Below the pieces are notes generated by a model. It made no database searches, was not told the DNA's origin, and saw only the letters and a list, made by a program, of their open reading frames with translations. Position numbers and translations under genes: made by a program. Shown in pieces: positions 58,801 through 64,000 of a DNA stretch of 64,000 nucleotides; position 1 is the first letter of the stretch, and each line of letters starts with the position of its first letter. The DNA comes from Corbicula japonica. Lineage: Eukaryota > Mollusca > Bivalvia > Venerida > Cyrenidae. The DNA lies in NCBI GenBank assembly GCA_038501625.1, contig JAZAYU010000013.1, positions 6,944,001 through 7,008,000 on the forward strand. Reading direction: 5' to 3'.

Positions 58801-58807
58801 TGGCCAT
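31182..58807 (-). CDS. SVOP: SVOP-type synaptic vesicle 2-related transporter (MFS)
   Basis: Coding exons in transcript order: 58807-58747, 54337-54168, 51722-51624, 50294-50223, 39065-38941, 37957-37894, 37553-37428, 36683-36555, 35860-35707, 34746-34669, 33573-33380, 32074-31985 and 31295-31182. All have AG/GT borders, and 1476 nt give 492 codons in one frame. The order of blocks follows animal [43 protein letters not shown] motif A GDRYGRQT (127-134), [34 protein letters not shown] (242-248), second motif A IDVVGRR (368-374), [15 protein letters not shown] and PIETKGREL (483-491). Twelve membrane segments are expected. SVOP is a synaptic-vesicle protein whose substrate is not settled. The start ATG precedes a short acidic cytosolic N-terminus. 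The frame ends at a strong donor (CCT|GTAAGT), so a short last exon is missing. Confidence 0.92.
31858..31891 (+). repeat. (TTA)n microsatellite
   Basis: Eleven uninterrupted TTA triplets in the SVOP intron between 31295 and 31985. Confidence 0.95.
32221..32667. mobile_element. 0.45-kb element with TAGATTCTCATCC terminal inverted repeats
   Basis: TAGATTCTCATCC at 32221 and GGATGAGAATCTA ending 32667, followed inward by CCGCCCCTG / GGGGCGGGT. The flanks AAATATTT and ATAATTTA are similar but not identical. Inside, from 32350, are protein-like plus-strand frames ([13 protein letters not shown], then out of phase [19 protein letters not shown] ..). It may keep the first exon of a transposase or a captured exon. 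It lies in the SVOP intron 32075-33379. Confidence 0.6.
33745..33985. mobile_element. TTAACCC palindromic MITE, well-preserved copy
   Basis: Full termini. The arms GATCAGCCGCCACATCCGTG and its inverted partner are intact. It sits in the SVOP intron 33574-34668. Confidence 0.85.
34420..34640. mobile_element. TTAACCC palindromic MITE, degraded copy
   Basis: Arms still legible (GTGTAGATCACACTGCACAT, GATCTGGATCTAAACTG) but both tips are lost. It ends 28 bp past the donor side of the SVOP exon 34746-34669. Confidence 0.5.
34784..35025. mobile_element. TTAACCC palindromic MITE at the 3' end of SVOP intron 9
   Basis: Complete copy (TTAACCCTTTCCTCCATA ... TATGGAGGAAAGGGTTAA). It begins 37 bp upstream, in transcript sense, of the SVOP exon that starts at 34746. 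The copy at 35461-35693 lies at the other end of the same intron. Confidence 0.88.
35461..35693. mobile_element. TTAACCC palindromic MITE at the 5' end of SVOP intron 9
   Basis: CACCCTTTACTTTATAG ... AAGGAGTAAAGGGTTAA. The right tip is 13 bp inside the intron from the SVOP donor at 35707. Confidence 0.8.
36727..36955. mobile_element. TTAACCC palindromic MITE, degraded copy
   Basis: TTACTCCATTGATAATGC start; the arms GAGATCCAGATC and TGATCTGGATCTAAAGG are legible; the right tip is lost. SVOP intron 36684-37427. Confidence 0.5.
37219..37347. mobile_element. Second palindrome family, copy 3
   Basis: CATAAAACTGAGATTGGAGA ... GATTTAGTTTTATGATCTTG; the arms pair over about 50 bp. SVOP intron 36684-37427. 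Confidence 0.7.
38062..38279. mobile_element. TTAACCC palindromic MITE copy
   Basis: CCAACCCTTTCCTTCATATA start, TGTGGAGGAAAGGGTTAA end; central region shortened. SVOP intron 37958-38940. Confidence 0.75.
38824..38912. mobile_element. Second palindrome family, copy 4 (truncated)
   Basis: ATTGAGATTGGAAACCAGTC, CAAGCATCTGATTGGCTGAA and a short remnant of the right arm (GATTCTCAGTTGGGACC). It lies 29 bp from the SVOP exon donor at 38941. Confidence 0.55.
39066..41755. other. SVOP intron, left part: no gene seen
   Basis: AT-rich sequence. A possible terminus of a DNA element lies at 40268-40350 (CAGTCAACCCTGTATTAAGC ... GGCTGCTTAACGC), with a CTGGTTCCAG-type repeat at 40515-40740. No coding segment supported. 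Confidence 0.4.
41756..43737 (+). CDS. RING-less B-box / coiled-coil / beta-propeller (TRIM-like) protein
   Basis: The coding frame is a single exon, 41830-43737, 635 residues; TTTTTCAG| at 41755 suggests a separate upstream 5' UTR exon. A first B-box-like zinc site uses C7, C10, C24, D27, C32, C35, H39 and H48/H49. A canonical B-box 2 uses C62, H64, C72, H75, C80, C83, H88 and H93. Residues 105-240 form a long Lys/Glu coiled coil, 290-370 a Ser/Lys-rich linker, and 380-630 repeats such as [20 protein letters not shown] and [16 protein letters not shown], typical of an NHL-like beta-propeller. No RING finger precedes the B-boxes, so ubiquitin-ligase activity is not expected from this protein alone. 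Such genes are greatly expanded in bivalves and several relatives act in innate immunity or RNA regulation. It lies inside an SVOP intron on the opposite strand. The ATG at 41830 is the first in this frame. Confidence 0.9.
41762..41794 (+). CDS. Upstream ORF in the 5' leader of the B-box gene
   Basis: ATGGTGGCG .. GTATGA, ten codons plus stop, just after the leader splice acceptor and 35 bp before the main ATG, in another frame. AGGATGG is a good start context, so it could lower translation of the main frame. No product is implied. Confidence 0.4.
   Translation: MVAFQNLKIV
43666..43831 (+). repeat. 94-bp tandem duplication over the stop codon of the B-box gene
   Basis: CTGCTTGTAACGCAGTGGCA .. 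through TCTCTTAG (43666-43737) recurs at 43760-43831 as CTGCTTCTAACACAGTGGCA .. TCTCTTGA. The second copy still encodes a near-identical tail ([20 protein letters not shown]) and its own stop (TGA), but lies in the 3' UTR. Confidence 0.85.
46437..46644. mobile_element. TTAACCC palindromic MITE copy, shortened left arm
   Basis: TAAACCCCTAACTCTATATA ... CCCATGGAGTAAAGGATTAA; right arm GTAGATCCTGATCAGACAG / GCTGATCTGCATC. Confidence 0.65.
46766..46956. mobile_element. TTAACCC palindromic MITE copy with internal deletion
   Basis: ATCCCTTTCCTCCGCATATA ... TCTGGAGGAAAGGGTTA. The first half of the left arm is missing (the sequence jumps to CTGTCTGATCAGGATCTGC). Confidence 0.7.
47036..47160. repeat. 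Near-perfect 125-bp hairpin
   Basis: Arms of roughly 60 bp (ATTTGGTTTCTTGACAGGGA .. GGATATATTGCCGGTCTGGG .. CATATTACCC) are paired with the inverted copy ending at 47160, with a few mismatches. A 13-base loop, GAGCCACAGGCGA, lies at 47098-47110. A shorter inverted pair, TTTATTATACTGCAAAGA / TCTTTGCAGTATAATAAA, lies at about 47177 and 47650. The region may therefore be a transposon of about 0.5-0.65 kb. Confidence 0.8.
47696..49265 (+). repeat. 19-bp minisatellite with 38-bp higher-order units
   Basis: 47696-48060 is a run of one 19-bp unit, GCAGTGTGATATGCCATAT. From about 48060 to 49265 two variants alternate strictly: GCAGTTTGATACACCAAAT then GCAGTGTGATATGTCATGT. This gives a 38-bp higher-order unit repeated about 30 times. 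Minus-strand open frames over it are translations of the repeat. Confidence 0.92.
49908..50145. mobile_element. TTAACCC palindromic MITE copy, diverged tips
   Basis: CTCTTTACTCCATATATACA ... CATATATGAAGTAAAAAGA; both arms legible. It lies 78 bp from the SVOP exon 50294-50223 on the donor side. Confidence 0.65.
50340..50640. mobile_element. TTAACCC palindromic MITE copy split by an insertion
   Basis: The left arm stops at CAGCACATCCGT and resumes at ATCCGTGCCGTCTGATC. The 112 bp between (50399-50510) are foreign, and ATCCGT is present at both edges (50393-50398, 50511-50516). The right arm degrades after GTGCTGGC. Confidence 0.7.
50399..50510. mobile_element. 112-bp insertion with 6-bp target duplication
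   Basis: AAGGTTTTGAGTTAGG .. GAAAACATTA, flanked by direct ATCCGT repeats. No terminal inverted repeat is obvious. The nature of the inserted piece is unknown. Confidence 0.6.
50606..50960. repeat. Duplicated 95-bp segment (GGCAAGCTCAATC ..)
   Basis: About 95 bp at 50613-50700 and 50862-50955 share CTGGCAAGCTCAATC, GAATTGCAAGGCTAGGCGCT and CCAGGTAGAG. They are in direct orientation about 250 bp apart. The plus-strand reading has a C-x2-C-x4-C pattern (CWNCKARRC) but the frame is short and unsupported. Confidence 0.5.
51302..51890. mobile_element. Two degraded TTAACCC palindromic MITE copies around an SVOP exon
   Basis: 51302-51552 (TTTAACCCATTACTCCATGG start, GATCTGGATCTATAC) and 51740-51890 (AACCATTTATTCCATAGATA, right half lost). 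They flank the SVOP exon 51722-51624 on both sides; the second begins 18 bp from the acceptor end of that exon. Confidence 0.55.
52129..52256. mobile_element. Second palindrome family, full-length copy
   Basis: CCCAAGGTTATAAAACTGAG at the left tip and CTCAGTTTTATAACCTTGGG at the right tip. The 128 bp fold into one hairpin with inner arms CTCAAATCTCAAGGATCTG / CAGATGCTTGAGATTTGAG. This copy defines the family. Confidence 0.85.
52432..53752 (+). repeat. 1.3-kb element with 165-bp tandem units and CTCACCTGAG ends
   Basis: Start CAAGAGGGCCATGATGGCCC .. CGCTCACCTGAGT; end AGGCTCACCATGAGCACTTC .. CTCAGGTGAGCTAAAA, so the ends are inverted (GCTCACCTGAG/CTCAGGTGAGC). Between them are five to six units of about 165 bp (TAAATGCCAAATATCTAAGC, TGTGGTTTCAGACAAGAAGA, GGGGCGGGGCCAATTTTGAC). 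A CGCACGCACGGACGACGGAC tail precedes the end. Confidence 0.7.
53911..54130. mobile_element. TTAACCC palindromic MITE copy, diverged
   Basis: AACCTTTACTCCTTAGATAG ... ATACATGAAGTAAAGGTTT with AGATCCTTATCAGCTGGCAC / GGTTTGGATCTAAACTGG arms. It lies 38 bp downstream of the SVOP exon donor at 54168. Confidence 0.65.
55584..55733 (+). repeat. Local direct repeat of about 45 bp
   Basis: TTTTCCGACTTCATTTGAGC + TCGGTA.AAAT.AAAGAGC occurs at 55590-55630 and 55697-55733, inside the 54939-58541 element. Confidence 0.7.
56681..58180. mobile_element. Tc1/mariner-pogo-type element of 1.5 kb, TA target site
   Basis: CCGTATTTTCCCGCTTATAA at 56681 and the inverted TTATAAGCGGGAAAATACGG ending 58180, each flanked by TA (56679-56680, 58181-58182). 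Second inner copies of CCGTCTTATAAGCG lie at both ends. From about 57480 to 58080 there are about six diverged 90-100-bp units (ATGACGGAGCTTCGAAAATA, AAAATTGCCGATTTTT). No transposase frame. It is inserted inside the larger element. Confidence 0.82.
58632..58728. mobile_element. TTAACCC palindromic MITE, mini-copy
   Basis: TGACCCTTTCCTCTAGTGTAG .. GATATGCCAGCTGATCTGGA .. GAAATGAAGGGTTAA: both tips are kept but most of the arms are deleted. It ends 19 bp from the donor of the first SVOP coding exon (58747). Confidence 0.6.
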
Positions 58808-58911
58808 CTCAGCTGACTGCTTGAATTGAAATTTCTGTTTAAACTGAAGACATCGCTAACTGGCAGATTCCCAGGCCATCTGTTTGTTGCTGTTGTTGTT
58901 TCAGAGATTAC
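58747..58911 (-). other. SVOP: First coding exon of SVOP with 5' UTR and acceptor
   Basis: On the minus strand CTATTTCAG| opens the exon at 58911. The first ATG (in ATGTCTTCAGTTTAA) makes only a 3-codon uORF; the next starts the SVOP frame at 58807 ([16 protein letters not shown]). The donor is GATG|GTAGGC at 58747. An upstream non-coding exon must exist and was not located. Confidence 0.7.
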
Positions 58912-59598
58912 CTGAAATAGAAGTAAACAGAAATATCTTTAAAAATAATACTACTGAAGAAAATGAACAGTTATATAACACAATAAAGAAATGTATTGCA
59001 GATGTATTCACTAAGTAATGATTTTAAGTATGGTTGACTAAAGAGTTTTCGTGGTATTTAATATTAACACCGTTTACAAGCGCATGCAGATGTACCGGAT
59101 ATTTTGATTCAAACTTTTGACAGATTAAACTTTTTCAAAAAATAAACAAATAAACAAGTGTAAAATTATTTAGTAGGAAATTTGTCAATCTGAAAGAGGG
59201 GATTTAAATGTTTTAAGTTAGCAATTTTAGTGCAATATGCAACCTTTCTGTTATATAGCAGTAGATCAAAATTATCAAAATCATGATCTACAGACTATAC
59301 ATGTGGTTTTTGCTTAAACCTGGTCACAGTGAGGCCCCGGCCACAGTTTCCTGTCTAAGTTGATTTCAACCATACTGTCGAACGCGCTATGCGAAATCGG
59401 ATTAAAGTTTTAATTAATGATTCTCTAGAACACCTTTTCAAAAATTAGTAGGCCTAATGTAATCACTTAACAGTAATTACTGATAAAACCTGTAAAAACA
59501 ACAATACGTGTTCTGTTTTGTATCTGAGTCAACAAACGTTCACATCCCTTCTGTAAGCGCGTAGGTGATAAGGGACTTTCTCAAAAGTAACGCTGTGT
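58912..59598. other. Presumed SVOP upstream region
   Basis: No MITE copies, unlike the flanks. CpG-containing sequence increases at 59330-59640. SVOP transcription should start from here or further right, but no TATA box or start could be identified with confidence. Confidence 0.3.
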
Positions 59599-60130
59599 AT
59601 GTCGCAACCAGTCCGGCTGTTCTGTTCTTGGTAAGTGACGCGGTACTTTACTATTTAGCCAAAAGGTATTCACACATTGGCTCAGCTTGTGGGATTTTGT
59701 AAATTGATGTAGAAAAAAAAGTTTCTTGTGCATATTAATTGAAACATGTTTTGTATATTCAGGAATCTAGACTACCTTGTATACTCAAAATACTTTTTTA
59801 AAAATGGCTTATCATAGTAAGATACTTCTTACAGTATACAATCGATTTCTATACGGTCTTATGATCGTAAACTACAAAAAAACTCTTTACATTAATTTGT
59901 AATTTTTTATTTTTTACAGCACGTGGTTGATTAGCACGTTTTGCAAAGATGATTTTGTGATGAAGGGATGTATTTGCCCATTATTAACCTTTTTCGCTGC
60001 CTCTAACAAGGACTCATTCACTGGCAGAAATAAATTCAAGATAAACCTTATTATTATTTATTTTATACGTATCTCAACCGCAATTCACAGAATTATCCAG
60101 CTTTTTACATTTACAAAAGCGAAACAATAG
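59599..60130 (+). CDS. Candidate two-exon small ORF divergent from SVOP
   Basis: An ATG at 59599 (MSQPVRLFCS..) runs into a perfect donor, CTTG|GTAAGTG at 59631. A pyrimidine-rich acceptor (TTTTTTATTTTTTACAG|C at 59920) follows after a 289-bp intron. The spliced frame stays open to TAA at 60130, 80 residues in all. It has a Cys-rich start and a hydrophobic Ile-rich patch near the C-terminus. No family recognised. It could be the 5' part of a non-coding RNA or chance. Confidence 0.28.
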
Positions 60131-61270
60131 CAAGATAATCAAAGAAAGATATTAAGGACATAAGCGTTTGAAAGATCCTCGTTTTGTCAAAATTCGCAAT
60201 TTCAATTAAATACAACAATTAAATCATATCAAAATTTAGGCTTAAGGCAGACTCACTATGAGTCTGCGGCCTCGTTTAACACGTTATGCAAAACTCCAGA
60301 TGAATCAGGGGATTTCCAAAATTGCCATTTGCTAGGAGAAAGGAGACAATTGAGGAATATGGAATGAAGATGAAGATTATATTTGTTTATTTAAAATAGA
60401 CCCGTATGATTTTCTTTTAGATCTAATCCCACAAGTTATCCTGAAAAAGTCGAAATTATATAGCCATAACGTTCCTGTAATGCGTTAATATTGTCACAAT
60501 CCTATTTCCGTCGTGGTGCAAATATATTGAAATGGAGGTAAAAAGTGAGTACGATCCTTCCTTTACGCTTTATGGACACTCGTAAACAAGAATTTCGAAA
60601 ACCGGACAAAGTTCGGCCAAAAATATGTACAGGCTTTACTTTAAATGTTTATGCTAGTTTTTCAAAAATGTTGTGGTGGCGGGCAAAAGATTGTGGTGTC
60701 AAAGCAGCGTTGTGATGTCGGTGCGTAGTCACGAGAAACACTTTAACCTACGTGAACACCTAAATATTTGGCATCAAAAAATGAGATGCGATGGTTTTAC
60801 TTTAGAATTTAAAGCATATTATATCAATTTTATACACTATATTTAGATATTAACAAAAGCAGATAATGAAAAATCACCGAAAACAAATTGCACACTTTCT
60901 TTTTAATAGAATACAGTTTATTTCTTTCGTTAATACGTTGACATATATATTTTATGTTGAGTATATTTCATTGGTAAAGGCCAAATAAAGCAGATGTTTG
61001 TATGAAAATTAATTGCCCACATGCTTACGACCGAAATAGGCTAATAGTGAGTGCACTGTGGGCTACTGACAGCAGTTTTGGATCCCCAAAATATCTAAAT
61101 GGCTTCAACGTACAAATGGAATCACGTGTCCGTACTACATTGCACCGGTCCAATGCGAAATGTTGATGTTGACTAAACTTTTCATGAATTCCTACCACTT
61201 ACGAGAATACGCGATGTTGTGACTTAGGGTCCTCTTGGGGCCGAGTTCATTCATGCGAATATGTGATGTA
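60131..61270. other. Upstream intergenic stretch, nothing recognised
   Basis: Unique-looking AT-rich DNA with no exon-like segment, repeat or palindrome I can support. Confidence 0.4.
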
Positions 61271-61274
61271 TGAT

Positions 61275-62110
61275 GATGGCTTAACACATGTGTCTGCTGT
61301 TTTACTCATATGCCTGCTGTTTTACTCATGTGCCTGCAGATTTTCTCGTGTGCCCGCTGTTTTACTTATTTGCCCGCTGTTTTACTCACATGCCCACTGT
61401 TTTACTCATGTACCTGCTGTTTTACTTGTGCCCGCTGCTTTATTCATGTACCAGCTGTTTTACTCACGTCTCCGCTGTTTAACTCATGTACTTGCTGTTT
61501 TACTCACCTGCCCGCTGTTTTACTCGTGTGTCCGCTGTTTTACTCATGTGACGGCTGTTTACTCATGTGCCCGCTGTTTTACTCACGTGACCGCTGTTTT
61601 ACTCACGTGACCGCTGTTTTACTGACGTTCACGCTGTTTTACTCATGTGCCCGCCGTTTTACTCACGCTGTTCTATTCACGTGCTCAGTGCCCGCTGTTC
61701 TTTATACGCTCTATGTTCTACTCGTCCGCTTAATGTTCTATTCTTGCGTTCACCATTCTACTCCTGCACTCGCTGCTCTACTCATGCGCTCTCTGTTCTA
61801 CTCGTGCACTCAATGTTCCACTCGTGGGCTCACTGCAACTCATCTGCTCTCTTCTTTCTCCGTTCTACTCGTGCACTCAATGTTCTACTCGTGGGCTCAC
61901 TGCAACTCATCTGCTCTCTGCTTTACACATGTGCCCGCTGATCAATTCTATTTATCACTATGGTACTCATGTGCCTTCTGTTCTAATCAAGTGCTCACAT
62001 ATTTACTCATGCGCTCACTGTACTACGCATGTGCTTGCCTTTCCACTCGTGCTCTAGAGCGCCTCACTGTTCTTCTCATTCGCTCACTGTTCTATTCATG
62101 TCCTCACTAT
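61275..62110 (+). repeat. 20-bp minisatellite decaying to the right
   Basis: From 61275 to about 61660 near-regular copies of CTGTTTTACTCATGTGCCCG. From 61660 to 62110 increasingly diverged copies (TGTTCTACTCGTGCACTCAA). A 20-mer without stops gives three open plus-strand frames, the longest 61310-62158 (282 codons). I read these as repeat translations, not genes. Confidence 0.8.
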
Positions 62111-62149
62111 TGTACTTATGTGCTCTTACTTTTCTTCTCATTTCCCGCT

Positions 62150-63984
62150 CGATTTTGAAGCGCACAGAGAAGCATCCAGGGTTCTGATTAACAAAAAAAT
62201 GTTTTGACCATTGATGTTGATGCGGAGTAAAGGCCACAATCTTGACCTGTGATGCCGAAAAAATTATGTTACTAGTATATAAAACGTCATGAGATGAATA
62301 CAAGCGAAGAAAGATGCACCCTGCTAAGGTTTAGATTAAACTGTTCGGTACCTACTGCGTGTCTGTCATAAGAGCAAGAATAGAAATTTGTCTGCAGTTG
62401 ATTTCGTGATATTCTAGCTAAGTTACTCGTTGCGAACAAATGTTTGGTTTAAGTTCTCGTCAAGGTATTGCTTGACTGGATCTGGCCTGCGGAGGATGGA
62501 TCCGGGAAGAAGTCAAGGATGTGTTGGTGGTAGATCTTGCAGTACGTCAATGAAATGGATACGGCTGCTACGGTTCGGGTGTTCATGCTAAAAAAGCAAA
62601 TATTCATGCAGAATCTATTTTAATCGCAATCATCAATTTGTAAACAAGAATGTTGTGTTGTTTTTTTTTCTTTTTGTTTTGCATTTCGGTATAAACTTCA
62701 TATAAATCTTAAGTGGAACGCCCAGTGGCACGCCGGCCTGCATGCTATTAGATCCATTTCAAGCCTGTCAAGTGGATTATAATAAGGCTGTAGAGAAACA
62801 AAGAAATTTGCAGAGAGGACTGCCTTCGGATCCTTCGGTCCGAAACTGCTGAACCAATGCCCGAAGAAAAAGTCAGATAAATCGTTTCCTACTTCAGCAT
62901 TTATTACTGCGGAAGTCTAGTCCCAGTAAGAAAATATAATCTAGAACACATAAGAAACCCGGTCAAAATTCACAGTGCGAGCATTCTTACACTTGTCAAA
63001 GTCAAATATCTGTTTGACAGTGGTCATTGTAGGTCGCAGATAAAATCTTGACAGGTAAATATAGCTTTGAAACGGTCCCTGGAAAAATGTATTTAGCGCA
63101 CGTGAACCAGTTGTTCAATAAAAAGCGTCTGCTAAAACGGAACTTAACCAACTTGAAACCCCAATTTTTAAAATGGATTAGCCCGATGAAAATCGGGGCT
63201 TTTGGGAATGGCAGCGACGTTAATTTTAGACAATGTTTTAAAATGGTGATTTGATTTAGGATCAATTCGGGTATGTTTTCTTAAACTCTGCTTTGATTCG
63301 GTATTGAAAACTCGTTGCAACGTTCGGTCATTGAAATTTTGATGTTAAAATCTTTTTGAAGCTCTGAAAGAGTGAATTTTTAGAGGACCTTGAAATTTTT
63401 GGCATGTGATACTCAACTTTTGATATAAAATTTCATTTATGTATGCCTGTTTAGTGATAATAATGTAAACAGATGATAAGTTTTACTACTATAATGCTTG
63501 TTGTTGATGCCTATTATTGATTTTTATTGGTCTTTCAGTAATATAACCGAAATATTGATTTTGCAAAAAGCTGTATGAAAATATTCAATATGGCGGCCCT
63601 CTATTTTAATTAAAATGGAAAGTTCTACTTTTACAGGGGTGTTGAACACCAAGATGATTTTTTGTTAAAATATTGGATTTTTTGCATTGTAAACTATGTG
63701 TAGCAAAAAGTTGTAAATATTTTCAACCTTGAGTGGTTTATAGTTGCTGTATTTCATTTGTGGATGGTATAATTTGTATACAAACATTATAGTTTTGCCA
63801 ATTTCAAAAAAAAGTTACATAAAAGTAAGTTTTGTTAAGTTAGATAGTATTAAAATAAATGATTAATTTAGTCAAAAACATAGAACACTTGTCTTCCTTC
63901 TGAATCAATTAATGAATTATACCTTATTATTATAAAGAGTCACTATTTGCAAGATGCACATTATTCAAGTTCATTTGAAAAAAA
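62150..63984. other. Upstream intergenic stretch to the gap, nothing recognised
   Basis: Mostly AT-rich; a slightly GC-richer patch at 62480-62850 (GGCCTGCGGAGGATGGATCC, GCACGCCGGCCTGCATGC) has no clear exon. Confidence 0.35.
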
Positions 63985-64000
63985 NNNNNNNNNNNNNNNN
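63985..64000. other. Assembly gap (Ns)
   Basis: The last 16 positions are N. Confidence 1.

Noticed and set aside
61263..62158. 282-codon Cys/Leu-rich plus-strand ORF and overlapping ORFs in the other frames
   Set aside because: All three frames are open because a 20-bp unit lacks stops; composition follows the repeat.

Overview
The window looks like nuclear DNA of a mollusc, most likely a bivalve. It is AT-rich, with short exons in long introns, GT-AG splice sites and a very high load of short palindromic transposons and minisatellites. The dispersed repeats that open with a 'TATGCCCCCC..' hairpin followed by runs of CGTCCGTCCG are of a kind familiar from bivalve genomes. The species call is inference; the eukaryotic gene structure is read directly. 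The window ends in a sequencing gap (Ns from 63985).

Layout. (1) 1-18001, plus strand: the last twelve recognisable exons (502 codons, continuous reading frame) of an acidic, serine-rich protein I cannot name. It starts with a coiled-coil-like segment and ends in a class I PDZ-binding tail. Its introns hold a 38-bp minisatellite made from its own splice junction, a nested pair of cut-and-paste elements, a 5'-truncated LINE, and several large tandem-repeat elements. (2) 18002-31181: no gene recognised; palindromic MITEs, a tandem element at 22.1-24.4 kb, a 3.1-kb element with CGTTTCC-rich ends (26569-29650) and a 59-bp minisatellite. (3) 31182-58807, minus strand: thirteen coding exons (492 codons in one frame, final exon not found) of an SVOP-type synaptic-vesicle transporter of the major facilitator superfamily. 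(4) Inside its largest intron, on the opposite strand, sits an intronless 635-residue RING-less B-box/coiled-coil/beta-propeller (TRIM-like) gene at 41830-43737. The same intron holds a 1.6-kb minisatellite with higher-order structure. (5) 58808-63984: the SVOP upstream region, with a weak candidate for a divergent two-exon transcript (59599-60130) and a 20-bp minisatellite (about 61.28-62.1 kb).

The first gene and SVOP converge tail to tail across about 13 kb of repeats. I see no sign that the three genes work together: the transporter and a PDZ-tailed scaffold could both act in neurons, but that is speculation. The most interesting signals are structural. They are a minisatellite that has multiplied a 3' splice site, a family of more than 20 'palindrome of palindromes' elements of which two bracket a single SVOP intron, and nested transposons with readable target-site duplications.
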